This document shows, in pieces, positions 23,711 through 32,558 of a stretch of 64,000 bases of DNA. The notes beneath the pieces are model-generated. The model was not told the origin of the DNA, did not search any database, and saw only the letters and a list, made by a program, of their open reading frames with translations. Source of the stretch: an uncultured Bacteroidales bacterium (GTDB lineage Bacteria > Bacteroidota > Bacteroidia > Bacteroidales > Paludibacteraceae). Each line of letters starts with the position of its first letter. Positions within the stretch are counted from its first letter, which is position 1. A program made the position numbers and the translations under genes. Location: the NCBI GenBank assembly GCA_944321895.1, contig CALUNA010000013.1:29032-93031 (forward strand), in the 5' to 3' direction.

Positions 23711-25137
23711 CGTTCGGCAGGAAACAGGGTTTCTACGTTCTGTTCACGGTGTATCAGGTGCACTTCTACTCCGAAGTTCCGATTTATATGTTCGGCCATT
23801 TTCTGGGCCGAATAGACGGAGCGGTGTTGTCCGCCTGTGCAACCGAATGAAACCATCAGGTTTGTAAAGCCGCGGTCTTTGTACCGTTTTACGGATTCGT
23901 CCACGATGGCGTATGCGTGTTCCAGCAGATGCAGGATTTCGCCGTCTTCTTCCAGAAAACGGATGACAGGTTCGTCCAGACCGGTGAAATGTGTGTAACG
24001 TTCATATTTACCCGGATTGTTTACGGCGCGGCAGTCGAATACGAATCCGCCGCCATTGCCGGAGTCATCGTTTGGGATACCTTTTTTATAGGAAAAGCTG
24101 TATACTTTGACAACAAGCGGTTTCCGGACGGACACTTCCTGGAACTGTTTCAGGCGTGTCATGTTCCGGAGTACTTCCAGCAGGTACGGGTAGTCTCCTT
24201 TGTCTTCCGACAATATGCCGCGCAGGTTTTCAATGGCAAACGGTATGCTTTGCAGGAAATGGGGTTTCTTTTCGAAATAGCCTCTGAAACCGTACGCGCC
24301 AAGAACCTGCAGCGTGCGGAACAGGACAAAATGTTTTAGCATTTGGTGAAATTCGGCAATATCCACCGGCATGTATTGTTGCAGTTCCGCCAAATAGACT
24401 TCTGTCAATTCCTTGCGCAGGTCCGGATGATATTGTGCCCGTGCCTGCCACAGGAACGAAGCGACATCGTAATAAACCGGTCCTTTGCGTCCTCCTTGAA
24501 AATCAATGAAAAAAGGTTTCCCGTCATGTATCATGACGTTGCGGCTCTGAAAGTCGCGGTACATGAATGTGTTGGTCGATGTCTGTAACAGGATATGTGC
24601 CAGTGCTGCAAAATCATCCTCCAGGCGGTTTTCTTGAAAATCCAGTCCTGTTGATTTGAGGAAACAGTATTTGAAATAGTTCAGGTCCCACAGAATGGAA
24701 CGTTCGTTGAACTCCGGTTGCGGATAGCAGATGGAAAAATCGAAATTTTGTGCACCGACAACCTGCAGGCGTGCCAGCTCCTGCATGGTTTTGCGCAGCA
24801 TTTCTTTTTCGCGCTCGCAGAACACACCGGTTTTCCGGCCTTCGGCGATATAATTGAACAGCAGCATGTCTCCCAAATCTTCCTGAATGTAGCACATGCC
24901 GTCGTCCGATTGTGCCATGAAGTGCGGTACCGGCAATCCTTTTTGTTCGAAATGTTGTGCCATGTAAATAAAGGCGCGGTTCTCCTCGGCCGATGTGCCT
25001 TCCACGCCGATAATGGACGTGCCGTTTACTTGCAATCGGAAATAGCGGCGGTTGGAGCCGGACGCCGAAAGCTCGGTCACATTGGTCGGTGATGCGCCTA
25101 ATTGTTGTTTTACAAGTTGCAGTAACTGTTGGTTCAT
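23707..25137 (-). CDS. AmgK-like sugar kinase fused to a RapZ C-terminal domain
   Basis: This 476-residue two-domain protein acts in the cytoplasm. Residues 1 to about 330 form an aminoglycoside-phosphotransferase-type kinase: SASGSNRRYFRL (nucleotide loop), catalytic MYRDFQSRNVM (Asp195), and IDFQGGRKGPVYYDVAS (Asp212) for metal. Residues about 340-475 match the RapZ C-terminal domain: KVYSFSYKKGIPND, GFVFDCRAVNNPG and FGCTGGQHRSVYSAQ at 431-445. AmgK phosphorylates MurNAc/GlcNAc at the anomeric position. In enterobacteria the RapZ C-terminal domain is the part that senses glucosamine-6-phosphate and binds RNA. The RapZ N-terminal P-loop domain is absent. The fusion could couple cell-wall sugar salvage to amino-sugar sensing (inference). 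Confidence 0.85.
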   Translation of the reverse strand: MNQQLLQLVKQQLGASPTNVTELSASGSNRRYFRLQVNGTSIIGVEGTSAEENRAFIYMAQHFEQKGLPVPHFMAQSDDGMCYIQEDLGDMLLFNYIAEGRKTGVFCEREKEMLRKTMQELARLQVVGAQNFDFSICYPQPEFNERSILWDLNYFKYCFLKSTGLDFQENRLEDDFAALAHILLQTSTNTFMYRDFQSRNVMIHDGKPFFIDFQGGRKGPVYYDVASFLWQARAQYHPDLRKELTEVYLAELQQYMPVDIAEFHQMLKHFVLFRTLQVLGAYGFRGYFEKKPHFLQSIPFAIENLRGILSEDKGDYPYLLEVLRNMTRLKQFQEVSVRKPLVVKVYSFSYKKGIPNDDSGNGGGFVFDCRAVNNPGKYERYTHFTGLDEPVIRFLEEDGEILHLLEHAYAIVDESVKRYKDRGFTNLMVSFGCTGGQHRSVYSAQKMAEHINRNFGVEVHLIHREQNVETLFPAER

Positions 25138-25190
25138 GTTTCAGTGGTTCAAAGTCTGTTCTGGAAAATCGTTTTTCTGCTTACGAAGTG

Positions 25191-25220
25191 CAAATGTACG
25201 AAAATAATACCGCTTACCAA
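25191..25220 (-). promoter_or_regulatory. promoter of the kinase-MurU operon
   Basis: Read on the minus strand, TTG at 25220-25218, a 19-base spacer and TACATTTG at 25198-25191 fit the Bacteroidota consensus. Transcription would begin about 45-50 bases before the ATG at 25137. Confidence 0.7.
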
Positions 25221-25260
25221 ACGGGCGGGCCGTTGATTTGGAAACGGCAGGAAGCAAAAA

Positions 25261-25290
25261 ACAGAAAACCGGTTTTCCCCGATTCTCTGT
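25261..25290 (-). terminator. terminator downstream of tRNA-Leu
   Basis: On the minus strand, ACAGAGAATCGG pairs with CCGGTTTTCTGT (12 base pairs with two G-U wobbles) around a GGAAAA loop and is followed by six T. This is a convincing intrinsic terminator for the tRNA transcript. Confidence 0.75.
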
Positions 25291-25296
25291 TTCCTG

Positions 25297-25378
25297 TGCG
25301 GCATAAGGGACTCGAACCCCCACGGATTACTCCACTAGATCCTAAGTCTAGCGCGGCTACCAATTACGCCAATGCCGC
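25297..25378 (-). tRNA. tRNA-Leu (UAG)
   Basis: The minus strand gives a seven-base acceptor stem (GCGGCAT with ATGCCGC) and a D-arm (GCGTAATTGGTAGCCGCGC). The anticodon stem-loop is CTAGA-CTTAGGA-TCTAG with anticodon TAG. A long variable arm typical of class II leucine tRNAs and the T-arm with GGTTCGAGTCC follow. The discriminator is A and CCA is not encoded. A TATCTTTG box lies just upstream (25403-25396). No integrase or att-type duplication of its 3' end is seen in the window. Confidence 0.95.
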
Positions 25379-25395
25379 TTTTAAAAAAAGTGTGG

Positions 25396-25403
25396 CAAAG
25401 ATA
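25396..25403 (-). promoter_or_regulatory. -7 element of the tRNA-Leu promoter
   Basis: TATCTTTG on the minus strand, about 18 bases before the mature 5' end of the tRNA. No clear TTG is seen at the expected upstream position, so only this half is called. Confidence 0.5.
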
Positions 25404-25465
25404 GCTTTTTTTCCGCGATTGCGAAAAACTTGAAAGTCTTTTTTTCAGAAACCCTCAAATTGTAG

Positions 25466-25473
25466 TACCTTTG
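25466..25473 (+). promoter_or_regulatory. -7 element upstream of the M16 peptidase run
   Basis: TACCTTTG fits TAnnTTTG and is followed by an ATG 18 bases later. The upstream element is a T-rich tract (GTCTTTTTTTCAG) and not a clean TTG. Confidence 0.5.
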
Positions 25474-25490
25474 CACATTATTCCGTAAAT

Positions 25491-26705
25491 ATGGATTCTT
25501 TTGTTTTGCCTAACGGCATTCGCATAATACATCAGTCGGTTGTATCCGATGTCGCATATTGTGGGCTGATGGTCAATACCGGCTCGCGCGATGAGGCGGA
25601 GCCAGAGTTCGGTATGGCGCATTTCATTGAGCATGCCATGTTCAAGGGTACGAAAAAACGGTCGCCCCGGCAGATTATAGACCGGATGGAAAACATTGGT
25701 GGCGAACTGAACGCATATACCACCAAGGAGGAAACGGCCGTTTATTGTGCCATGCTTACGCCATACGTCGAGCGGGGAATGGAACTGATTGCCGACATGG
25801 TGTTCAATTCCGTTTTTCCGCAACCGGAACTGGACAAGGAACTAACGGTAGTGCAGGAAGAAATTGATACGTATAACGACAGTCCGTCCGAACTGATTTA
25901 TGATGATTTTGAGGCAGTGATTTACGACGGCCATGCGCTTGGACATCCAATTCTGGGCGTTGCTGAAACGATAGAGCATTTCCATACGGACGCTTTGCGG
26001 AAGTTCGTTGATTCCAAGTATAATACGGATGAAATGGTGTTTTTCTCGCAGGGAAATATTCCTTTCGGCAAAATCGTGCGCTGGGGTGAAAAATATTTGG
26101 GTTCTATTCCTTCCAGTTGCCGTGAGTTCCGGCGGCCGGTTCCGGATGTCGTTCCTGCTCGTCGGGTATCGTTCGATAAAGATACACACCAGACACATTT
26201 CATGTGCGGCGCATTTGCTTATGACCTGCATCATTCCAAACGTCTGGGCATGTATTTGCTCAACAATATTCTTGGCGGACCGGGCATGAACAGTTTGCTG
26301 AATTTGTCCTTGCGTGAGCGGCGCGGTCTGGTCTATACGGTTGAGTCAAATTACACGCCGTTGACCGATACGGGTTTCTGGACGGTCTATTTCGGTTGTG
26401 ATACGGCACAGCGGGCACAATGCGAGCATCTTGTTTACAGTGAATTGAAAAAACTGCGTGATATGCCCTTGAGCGAGACAGCGTTGCGCAAATATAAATG
26501 CCAGTTGCGGGGTCAGATGGCCATTGCCGCCGAAAACAGGGAAAACAGCGTGTTGGGCATGGCCAAAAGTTTTCTGCATCTGGGTATTTCCCATACGTGG
26601 CAGGAAACTTTTGCGCAGATAGAACAGGTTTCAGCTCTGGAACTGCAGGAAATAGCGAACGAGGTGTTCGATGAAAGGAACATTTCGGTATTGACTTACG
26701 AATGA
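25491..26705 (+). CDS. M16-family (pitrilysin-like) zinc metallopeptidase
   Basis: This 404-residue peptidase has the inverted zinc motif HFIEHAMFKGT (His-x2-Glu-His) near residue 44, and the distal zinc ligand is likely in VVQEEIDTYNDSPSELIYD. The C-terminal half has the family's RERRGLVYTVES motif. There is no signal peptide, so it is probably cytoplasmic, like the short bacterial M16B proteins that degrade peptides. It heads a run of eight same-strand genes; its stop overlaps the next start by 4 bases. Nothing is missing at the active site. Confidence 0.92.
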   Translation: MDSFVLPNGIRIIHQSVVSDVAYCGLMVNTGSRDEAEPEFGMAHFIEHAMFKGTKKRSPRQIIDRMENIGGELNAYTTKEETAVYCAMLTPYVERGMELIADMVFNSVFPQPELDKELTVVQEEIDTYNDSPSELIYDDFEAVIYDGHALGHPILGVAETIEHFHTDALRKFVDSKYNTDEMVFFSQGNIPFGKIVRWGEKYLGSIPSSCREFRRPVPDVVPARRVSFDKDTHQTHFMCGAFAYDLHHSKRLGMYLLNNILGGPGMNSLLNLSLRERRGLVYTVESNYTPLTDTGFWTVYFGCDTAQRAQCEHLVYSELKKLRDMPLSETALRKYKCQLRGQMAIAAENRENSVLGMAKSFLHLGISHTWQETFAQIEQVSALELQEIANEVFDERNISVLTYE

Positions 26706-27340
26706 ACCGTGCTATGGATATTGAAGAATACATAGAACAACATATTGATGCGGAGCCGGATTATCTGGCCTGCATAGACCATGAGGCGCATGTCATGTTG
26801 CTGAATCCGCGTATGAGTGCCGGGCATGTGCAAGGGCGCCTGCTGAGCATGCTGGCTCACATGATTCGTCCGCGCAATATTCTGGAAATCGGTACTTTTG
26901 TCGGTTATTCCGCACTGTGCATGGCAGAGGCTTTGCCGCCTGACGGAAGGTTGCACACCATAGAAATCGATGACGAGCTGGAGGACCGTATCCGGGAGAA
27001 TCTGGCCATGTCGGAGCTTGGAAAGAAGATTGTTTTGCACATAGGTGATGCCTTGGATGTCATTCCGCAAATAGATGGACGTTTCGACCTGGTCTACATA
27101 GACGCGGACAAGCGGGATTATGTGGCCTATTACGATGCGGTGTTCGACAAGCTGAATCCGGGGGCGTTTGTTCTGGTGGACAATACGCTTTGGGGTGGAA
27201 AAATCGTGCAGGCACTTGAACGGGGTGACAGGCAAACGGCCGAAATACAGCATTTTAATGAAATGATAGCCGCTGACAACCGCGTGGAGAAAGTCATACT
27301 TCCCGTGCGTGACGGCCTTACGATAATACGGAAATTATAA
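26702..27340 (+). CDS. class I SAM-dependent O-methyltransferase
   Basis: This 212-residue protein of the catechol-O-methyltransferase-like family (COG4122) has the SAM motif ILEIGTFVGYSALCMAEAL, then LHTIEIDDEL, IGDALDVIP, FDLVYIDADKRDYVAYYD with metal-binding Asp, and VLVDNTLWGGK. The physiological substrate is unknown. It is translationally coupled to the M16 gene by an ATGA overlap and followed closely by the thioesterase, an arrangement consistent with one transcript. Confidence 0.9.
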   Translation: MNRAMDIEEYIEQHIDAEPDYLACIDHEAHVMLLNPRMSAGHVQGRLLSMLAHMIRPRNILEIGTFVGYSALCMAEALPPDGRLHTIEIDDELEDRIRENLAMSELGKKIVLHIGDALDVIPQIDGRFDLVYIDADKRDYVAYYDAVFDKLNPGAFVLVDNTLWGGKIVQALERGDRQTAEIQHFNEMIAADNRVEKVILPVRDGLTIIRKL

Positions 27341-27352
27341 AAACAGGATATT

Positions 27353-27745
27353 ATGGAATATACGTTTGAAATTACGGACAAGGTGCGCGACTACGAATGC
27401 GATTTGCAGGGAATTGTCAACAACGCCAATTACCAGCACTATTTTGAGCATGCACGCCACGAGTTTCTGAAAAGCCGTCAGGTCAGTTTTGCCAGATTGC
27501 ATGACGAAGGTTGCGATGCCGTTGTGGCGCGTGTGGACATTGCCTACAAGGTTTCCCTGCGTCCGGGCGACGAATATGTCAGCAAACTGTGCGTGCAGAA
27601 AGAAGGTGTCCGCTATGTTTTTCATCAGGCCATTTACCGCAAATCGGACAACACCTTGTGCGTCAAGGGACGTGTCGACAGCGTAGTGGTGTTGCACGGC
27701 AAGCTGGTTAGCGGGCATCCGCAATTGGATGCTTTGCTTTCATAG
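27353..27745 (+). CDS. acyl-CoA thioesterase, 4HBT hotdog family
   Basis: This 130-residue hotdog-fold protein has VRDYECDLQGIVNNANYQHY near the N terminus, the 4-hydroxybenzoyl-CoA thioesterase signature with its active-site Asp. A helix (FEHARHEFLKSR) and the VDIAYKVSLRPGDEYV strand pair follow. It hydrolyses an acyl-CoA thioester; chain preference cannot be read. It lies 12 bases after the methyltransferase. Confidence 0.9.
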   Translation: MEYTFEITDKVRDYECDLQGIVNNANYQHYFEHARHEFLKSRQVSFARLHDEGCDAVVARVDIAYKVSLRPGDEYVSKLCVQKEGVRYVFHQAIYRKSDNTLCVKGRVDSVVVLHGKLVSGHPQLDALLS

Positions 27746-27779
27746 AACAATGAATGTTTAATCCGAACAGATAGCTATT

Positions 27780-28553
27780 ATGGTTTTTTATTTTTCCGGA
27801 ACGGGCAATTCGCGCTGGGTCGCTGAAACGGTGGCGGCCGCTTTTCAGGACACGTTGGTTCCCGTTGGTACTTATTTTGCCGGCAAACAGCCGCCGGCAC
27901 CGGTTTTCGATGTGGCGGAACATGAAAAGGTCGGATTTGTCTTTCCCGTACATTCGTGGGGTATTCCGCCCATTATCGGCAGGTTTATCGACCGGCTGCA
28001 ACTCAACGGCTATAACGGCCAGCAGATATATTGCATCATGACCTGCGGGGATGAATGCGGTTATGCCGACCGCATGTTGCGGAAACATCTTGCCCGGCAT
28101 GGCTGGATATGCCGCCATGTCTATGCAGTGCGGATGCCGAACAATTATATTTGCATGAAAGGTTTTGGAACTGATCCGGATGAGCTTGCCGCAAGCAAAC
28201 TGGCACAGGCCAGAAAAGACCTTCCACGAATCATTGAATGCATACGCACCGACAGCCCCGCCGATATTTATTGCAAAAGCAAACATTGGGCTTTCCTGAA
28301 ATCGCGCATCATATATCCGCTGTTTGTGAAGGGAGCCATGAGCGATAAACCTTTTTACAGTACTGAAGCATGCATTTCATGCGGTTTGTGTGCCAAGGTT
28401 TGTCCGGTGGACAATATCACCATGGAAAATGGCAGGCCGCGATGGCATGGAAACTGCACGCAATGCCTGGCTTGCATTCACCGTTGTCCGGTGACGGCGA
28501 TAGAATACGGCAAGGCATCAATAGGGCAGAAAAGATATTGCTTTAAGGGCTGA
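27780..28553 (+). CDS. EFR1-family ferrodoxin (flavodoxin domain plus two 4Fe-4S clusters)
   Basis: This 257-residue electron carrier has an N-terminal flavodoxin-like FMN site (YFSGTGNSRWVAETV, then VFPVHSWGIPPII). The C-terminal ferredoxin domain has two cluster motifs, CISCGLCAKVCPVDNI and CTQCLACIHRCPVTAI. This domain order defines the EFR1 group, common in anaerobes. It is likely to move electrons between a ferredoxin-type and a flavin-type partner; the partner is unknown. It belongs to the 25491-32431 run. Confidence 0.92.
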   Translation: MVFYFSGTGNSRWVAETVAAAFQDTLVPVGTYFAGKQPPAPVFDVAEHEKVGFVFPVHSWGIPPIIGRFIDRLQLNGYNGQQIYCIMTCGDECGYADRMLRKHLARHGWICRHVYAVRMPNNYICMKGFGTDPDELAASKLAQARKDLPRIIECIRTDSPADIYCKSKHWAFLKSRIIYPLFVKGAMSDKPFYSTEACISCGLCAKVCPVDNITMENGRPRWHGNCTQCLACIHRCPVTAIEYGKASIGQKRYCFKG

Positions 28554-28599
28554 AATCCGGCTGACAGAAAACGCATTTAAACACCCATTGAAAACAGAT

Positions 28600-28911
28600 A
28601 TGGAATTTTTACAGACAGAAGAAAAAATAGTGAAGATGCTCAAAACCATATTTGACCCGGAAATTCCGGTCAATATATATGATCTGGGGCTGATTTACAA
28701 GATAGACTTGTCCGATGAGGGAGATTTGACCGTAGACATGACGCTGACTGCGCCGAATTGTCCGGCCGCCGATTTCATTATGGAAGATGTCCGCATGAAA
28801 CTGGAAAGTGTCGAAGGCGTGAAAAACGTTACGGTAAACCTTGTGTTTGAACCGGAATGGAACAAGGACATGATGACGGACGAGGCGAAACTGGAACTCG
28901 GATTCCTGTAA
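28600..28911 (+). CDS. MIP18/DUF59-family metal-sulfur cluster assembly protein
   Basis: This 103-residue protein has the family signature IFDPEIPVNIYDLGLIYKI and the TLTAPNCPAADFI block containing the conserved cysteine. It resembles SufT/PaaD-type assembly factors that help mature Fe-S proteins. The ATG at 28600 is used; a TTG-started extension adds only four residues. It follows the EFR1 gene by 46 bases, which makes functional sense for cluster loading, but that link is inference. Confidence 0.92.
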   Translation: MEFLQTEEKIVKMLKTIFDPEIPVNIYDLGLIYKIDLSDEGDLTVDMTLTAPNCPAADFIMEDVRMKLESVEGVKNVTVNLVFEPEWNKDMMTDEAKLELGFL

Positions 28912-28921
28912 TTTCGGTGAT

Positions 28922-29662
28922 ATGAAAACGTATTTTTTGGCAGACGCCCATCTGGGTTCGCGTATCGTGGAGAACCCGCGGGAGCATGAGCGGAAACTGG
29001 TCGCATTTCTGGACAGCATCAAGCACGATGCCGCGGCCATTTATTTTCTGGGCGACATGTTCGATTTCTGGTTTGAATATAAAATGGTCGTTCCCAAAGG
29101 ATTTACGCGCTTTCTGGGGAAGCTCGGAGAGTTGTCGGACATGGGAATCGAATTGCACTATTTCACTGGTAATCACGACATCTGGACTTTCGGCTATCTG
29201 GAAACGGAAGTCGGCATGCAAATCCACCGCGAGCCGGAAATCATGGAAATCTGCGGGAAAAAATGTTTTCTTGCGCATGGCGATGGCTTGTACACGGACG
29301 ACCGCAAATTCATGTTCATCCGCAAGCTGTTCCACAGTCCGGTTTGCCAGAAACTGTTCCGGCTGTTTTCGCCGCGGTTGGGCGTGCAGTTCGGTCTGTG
29401 GTGGTCGGAAAAGAGCCGCCGGAAAGTGCTGGCACACGAAAACCGCTATGAAGGCGAGCAAAACGAATGGCTGGTGCGCTATGCCAAATTCAGGGAACAG
29501 ACGGAGCATTTCGACTACTACATTTTCGGGCACCGGCACATCATGCTCGATTTGCAGCTGGCCACCCGTAGCCGCGTGGTTATTTTGGGCGATTTTATCA
29601 GCCTGTTTTCGTATGCCGTTATGGACGAAGACGGCCAACTTGTTTTAGAAACGATTGCATAA
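28922..29662 (+). CDS. lpxH: UDP-2,3-diacylglucosamine diphosphatase LpxH
   Basis: This 246-residue calcineurin-like phosphoesterase splits UDP-2,3-diacylglucosamine to lipid X and UMP in lipid A synthesis, at the inner membrane face. Metal-binding blocks appear in order: FLADAHLGSR, FLGDMFDFWFEYK, FTGNHDIW, CFLAHGDGLY and IFGHRHIM. An insertion rich in basic and hydrophobic residues (FMFIRKLFHSPVCQKLFRLF) forms the lipid-binding cap. It starts 10 bases after the MIP18 gene. Confidence 0.93.
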   Translation: MKTYFLADAHLGSRIVENPREHERKLVAFLDSIKHDAAAIYFLGDMFDFWFEYKMVVPKGFTRFLGKLGELSDMGIELHYFTGNHDIWTFGYLETEVGMQIHREPEIMEICGKKCFLAHGDGLYTDDRKFMFIRKLFHSPVCQKLFRLFSPRLGVQFGLWWSEKSRRKVLAHENRYEGEQNEWLVRYAKFREQTEHFDYYIFGHRHIMLDLQLATRSRVVILGDFISLFSYAVMDEDGQLVLETIA

Positions 29663-29672
29663 CTTTTTGTAT

Positions 29673-30914
29673 ATGTATTTTGATGAATTACCTCTGGAAG
29701 ATGAAATTTTGGATGGCTTGCAGGCCATGAATTTTACGGAAATGACCCCAGTGCAGGAACAAACCATTCCGGTAATCATGGACGGACGCGATGTCGTGTC
29801 GTGTGCCCAGACCGGAACGGGGAAAACGGCGGCCTATATCGTGCCGCTGCTGAACAACCTGCTGACTGATGACCATGAAGAGGATGCGCTGAACGCGATT
29901 ATCATGGCGCCGACGCGGGAGCTGGCCCAGCAGATAGACCAGCAAATGGAGGGCTTTTCGTATTTCTTGCCGTTTTCGTCCGTGGCGGTTTACGGCGGCA
30001 ACGACGGGCAGGCCTGGGACATTCAGAAGCGCGGACTGACCAAGGGCGCCGACATTGTAATTGCCACACCCGGACGCCTTTTGGCGCACATGAATGTGTA
30101 CAGCATCGATTTTTCCAAAGTGAAATATTTTATCCTTGACGAGGCCGACAGGATGCTTGACATGGGATTCTATGATGACATTATGACCGTGGTGAACAAA
30201 TTGCCGCAAGACAGGCAGACCATTTTGTTTTCGGCCACCATGCCGCCGAAAATCCGTTTGCTGGCCGACAATATCCTGCATAATCCGGTCGAGGTCAATA
30301 TTGCCGTTTCGCGGCCGCCGGAGAGCATTATGCAGTCGGCATTCGTGTGCCACGAGGAGCAGAAACCGCTGCTGATAAAACACTTGTTCCAGTCGCAGGA
30401 ACTGCATAAAGTGATTTTGTTTGCTGGAAAGAAAGCCAAGGTGAAGGAAGTCACGCGCATGCTCAGACGCATGGGCATCAAGGCGGACGAGATGCACTCC
30501 GACCTGACCCAAGCCCAGCGCGACACGGTGATGCATGAATTCAGGAATGGCCGTGTGGATATTCTGGTGGCCACCGATATTGTGTCGCGCGGCATAGACA
30601 TTGACGATATTCCGTTGGTGGTGAACTATGACGTCCCGAACGATGCCGAAGACTATGTACACCGTATCGGCCGCACGGCACGTGCCGCCAACGAGGGCAT
30701 GGCTATTACGTTTGTATCGGATGCCGACCAAGTTAAATTTTACGCAATAGAGAAATTCCTGGAAAAGGAAATCTACAAAATGCCTTTGCCCGAAGGCATG
30801 GAAGCGCCTGCCTACGAACCGCAGAAAAATGCCCGCAAGCCTAAACGCCGTCACTACGACAAGCGTCCGGACAGACGCAACGGGACAAAGCGGAACAAAC
30901 CCAAGCAAGCATGA
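29673..30914 (+). CDS. DEAD-box RNA helicase
   Basis: This 413-residue helicase has the Q motif MNFTEMTPVQEQTIP, motif I SCAQTGTGKTAAYI, Ia APTRELAQQ, motif II ILDEADRMLD, motif III LFSATMP, then motif V ATDIVSRGIDIDD and VI HRIGRTARA. The C-terminal tail is Lys/Arg-rich, as in RhlE-like enzymes that remodel rRNA or mRNA structure. The start at 29673 is used; the upstream extension begins at a TTG inside lpxH. Its stop overlaps the GH3 gene start by 4 bases. Confidence 0.95.
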   Translation: MYFDELPLEDEILDGLQAMNFTEMTPVQEQTIPVIMDGRDVVSCAQTGTGKTAAYIVPLLNNLLTDDHEEDALNAIIMAPTRELAQQIDQQMEGFSYFLPFSSVAVYGGNDGQAWDIQKRGLTKGADIVIATPGRLLAHMNVYSIDFSKVKYFILDEADRMLDMGFYDDIMTVVNKLPQDRQTILFSATMPPKIRLLADNILHNPVEVNIAVSRPPESIMQSAFVCHEEQKPLLIKHLFQSQELHKVILFAGKKAKVKEVTRMLRRMGIKADEMHSDLTQAQRDTVMHEFRNGRVDILVATDIVSRGIDIDDIPLVVNYDVPNDAEDYVHRIGRTARAANEGMAITFVSDADQVKFYAIEKFLEKEIYKMPLPEGMEAPAYEPQKNARKPKRRHYDKRPDRRNGTKRNKPKQA

Positions 30915-32431
30915 TTACGGAATTGGCGCGAAAACTGTTTGCCCGCCGGCTTGCGGAAATCGGCCGCTATGCCGGAAACGCCGAGGAAATCCAGCGCAAA
31001 CAACTGGAAAAATTGCTGCAAAAGGCGCGGACGACCGAATTTGGCCGTTTGCATGGTTTTTCCGACATACATTCTGCCGAAGAGTTTGCGCAGCGTGTGC
31101 CCGTATGCACATACGAACAGATGCACGGTTATGCGGAACGCATGGCGCGTGGCGAAAAGAACGTGTTGTGGCCGGGGCGGGTTGTTTATTATGCGCAATC
31201 GTCCGGCACGACGGATGCGCGGAGCAAGTACATTCCCGTTTCGGAAGACAGCTTCCGCACCATGCACTACCGCGGCGGCGTGGATACGGTGGCGATTTAC
31301 CTTTCCTTGAACCCGAAAAGCCGGATGCTCGATGGCAAAGGGCTGATTCTCGGTGCGGGACAGTCGGCGGTCAATCCGCAGGGTTCGCATCTCGGCTTGT
31401 TGTCCGGCCTGCTGGTGGAACATGCCAACCCGTTGCTGAACCTGATACGGGTACCGCGGTTCAAGACAGCCATGATTCCCGATTTTGCGCGGAAAATGGA
31501 GTTGATGATACCGGAAATTATCCGCAAGAACGTGGTGAGTTGTTCCGGAATACCTTCGTGGTATCAACTTTTATTCCTCCGGATTTTGCAGGAAACGGGC
31601 CGCGACAATATTTCTGAAATCTGGCCGAATCTGGAAGTCTTTATCCACGGCGGTGTCAGTTTCGGGCCGTACCGCGAAATGTTCCGTTCGTTGGTGAAAT
31701 CGCCCGACATGCACTATCTGGAAGTTTACAATGCGTCGGAAGGCTTCTTTTCCATACAGAATGATTTTGCCGATCCGGCCATGTTGCTTATGCTGGATTA
31801 CGGAACCTATTACGAGTTTATGCCTGCTGAAGAGTGGGGCAAGGAGCAGCCAGAGGCGGTTCCGTTGTGGCAGGTCGAACTTGGAAAAACCTATGCAATG
31901 GTCATTAGCAACAACAGCGGTTTGTGGCGTTACAATATCGGCGATACCGTAACTTTTACGAGCCTTTCGCCTTACAAATTCGTCATATCCGGCCGCACGA
32001 AACATTTTCTGAACCTGTGCGGCGAAGAAGTGATGGTGGGCAATGCGGATGCTGCCATTGCACAGGCTTGTATGTCGTGCGGTGCGACGGTGAGCAATTA
32101 CACGGCAAGCGTCCTGTTGCCCACTCGTATGGAAAAGGCCCGCCATCAGTGGCTTGTGGAATTTGAGCAGCCGCCGGTCAATCCCAAACGTTTTATCCAT
32201 GTTTTGGACGATACGTTGCGGGCCTTGAATTCCGACTATGATTCCAAACGTACCGGCGATATTGCATTGGCCATGCCTGAAATGGTCGTGGCGCATAAGG
32301 GCTTGTTTACAGCCTGGATGCAGCGCAACGGCAAAATGGGCGGCCAGCAGAAAGTGCCGCGCCTCAGCCAGCAGCGCGCTTTAATGGATGAACTGCTCGC
32401 GCTGAACATGGAGACGGAAAGTGAACATTGA
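30911..32431 (+). CDS. GH3 auxin-responsive-promoter family acyl-acid amidosynthetase-like protein
   Basis: This 506-residue member of the ANL adenylating superfamily carries the GH3 phosphate loop AQSSGTTDARSKYIPVS, the YNASEGFFSIQND motif and the hinge region LWRYNIGDTVTF with GRTKHFLNLCGEEV. Plant homologues join amino acids to acyl acids; bacterial members are widespread in Bacteroidota but their substrates are not established. It ends the plus-strand run and faces the GH85 gene convergently across a hairpin terminator. Confidence 0.9.
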   Translation: MITELARKLFARRLAEIGRYAGNAEEIQRKQLEKLLQKARTTEFGRLHGFSDIHSAEEFAQRVPVCTYEQMHGYAERMARGEKNVLWPGRVVYYAQSSGTTDARSKYIPVSEDSFRTMHYRGGVDTVAIYLSLNPKSRMLDGKGLILGAGQSAVNPQGSHLGLLSGLLVEHANPLLNLIRVPRFKTAMIPDFARKMELMIPEIIRKNVVSCSGIPSWYQLLFLRILQETGRDNISEIWPNLEVFIHGGVSFGPYREMFRSLVKSPDMHYLEVYNASEGFFSIQNDFADPAMLLMLDYGTYYEFMPAEEWGKEQPEAVPLWQVELGKTYAMVISNNSGLWRYNIGDTVTFTSLSPYKFVISGRTKHFLNLCGEEVMVGNADAAIAQACMSCGATVSNYTASVLLPTRMEKARHQWLVEFEQPPVNPKRFIHVLDDTLRALNSDYDSKRTGDIALAMPEMVVAHKGLFTAWMQRNGKMGGQQKVPRLSQQRALMDELLALNMETESEH

Positions 32432-32494
32432 CTTGTCTGTTTGCCTTCCGTTTTCTGCTGTTTTGTATTAGACAAGGGCAGGTACGCACAAAAA

Positions 32495-32528
32495 AGGAGA
32501 TGTCCGGATTCAATCCTTGACATCTCCT
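32495..32528 (-). terminator. intrinsic terminator between GH3 and GH85 genes
   Basis: AGGAGATGTC (32495-32504) pairs with GACATCTCCT (32519-32528), a perfect 10-base stem with a 14-base loop. On the minus strand it is followed by a run of T (six A on the plus strand at 32490-32495), so it terminates the glycan-utilisation operon; it may also slow plus-strand transcripts. Confidence 0.85.
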
Positions 32529-32558
32529 CTTCTGTGGTTTCCGCTTGTAGGTCCGGAC

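Noticed and set aside
25297..25378. tRNA-Leu as an integration site for a mobile element.
   Set aside because: No integrase and no duplicated tRNA 3' end are seen in the window; both flanks are ordinary genes.
29688..30908. A 406-codon minus-strand open frame opposite the DEAD-box helicase gene.
   Set aside because: The plus-strand frame has every helicase motif; the opposite frame has no recognisable domain and arises from codon bias.
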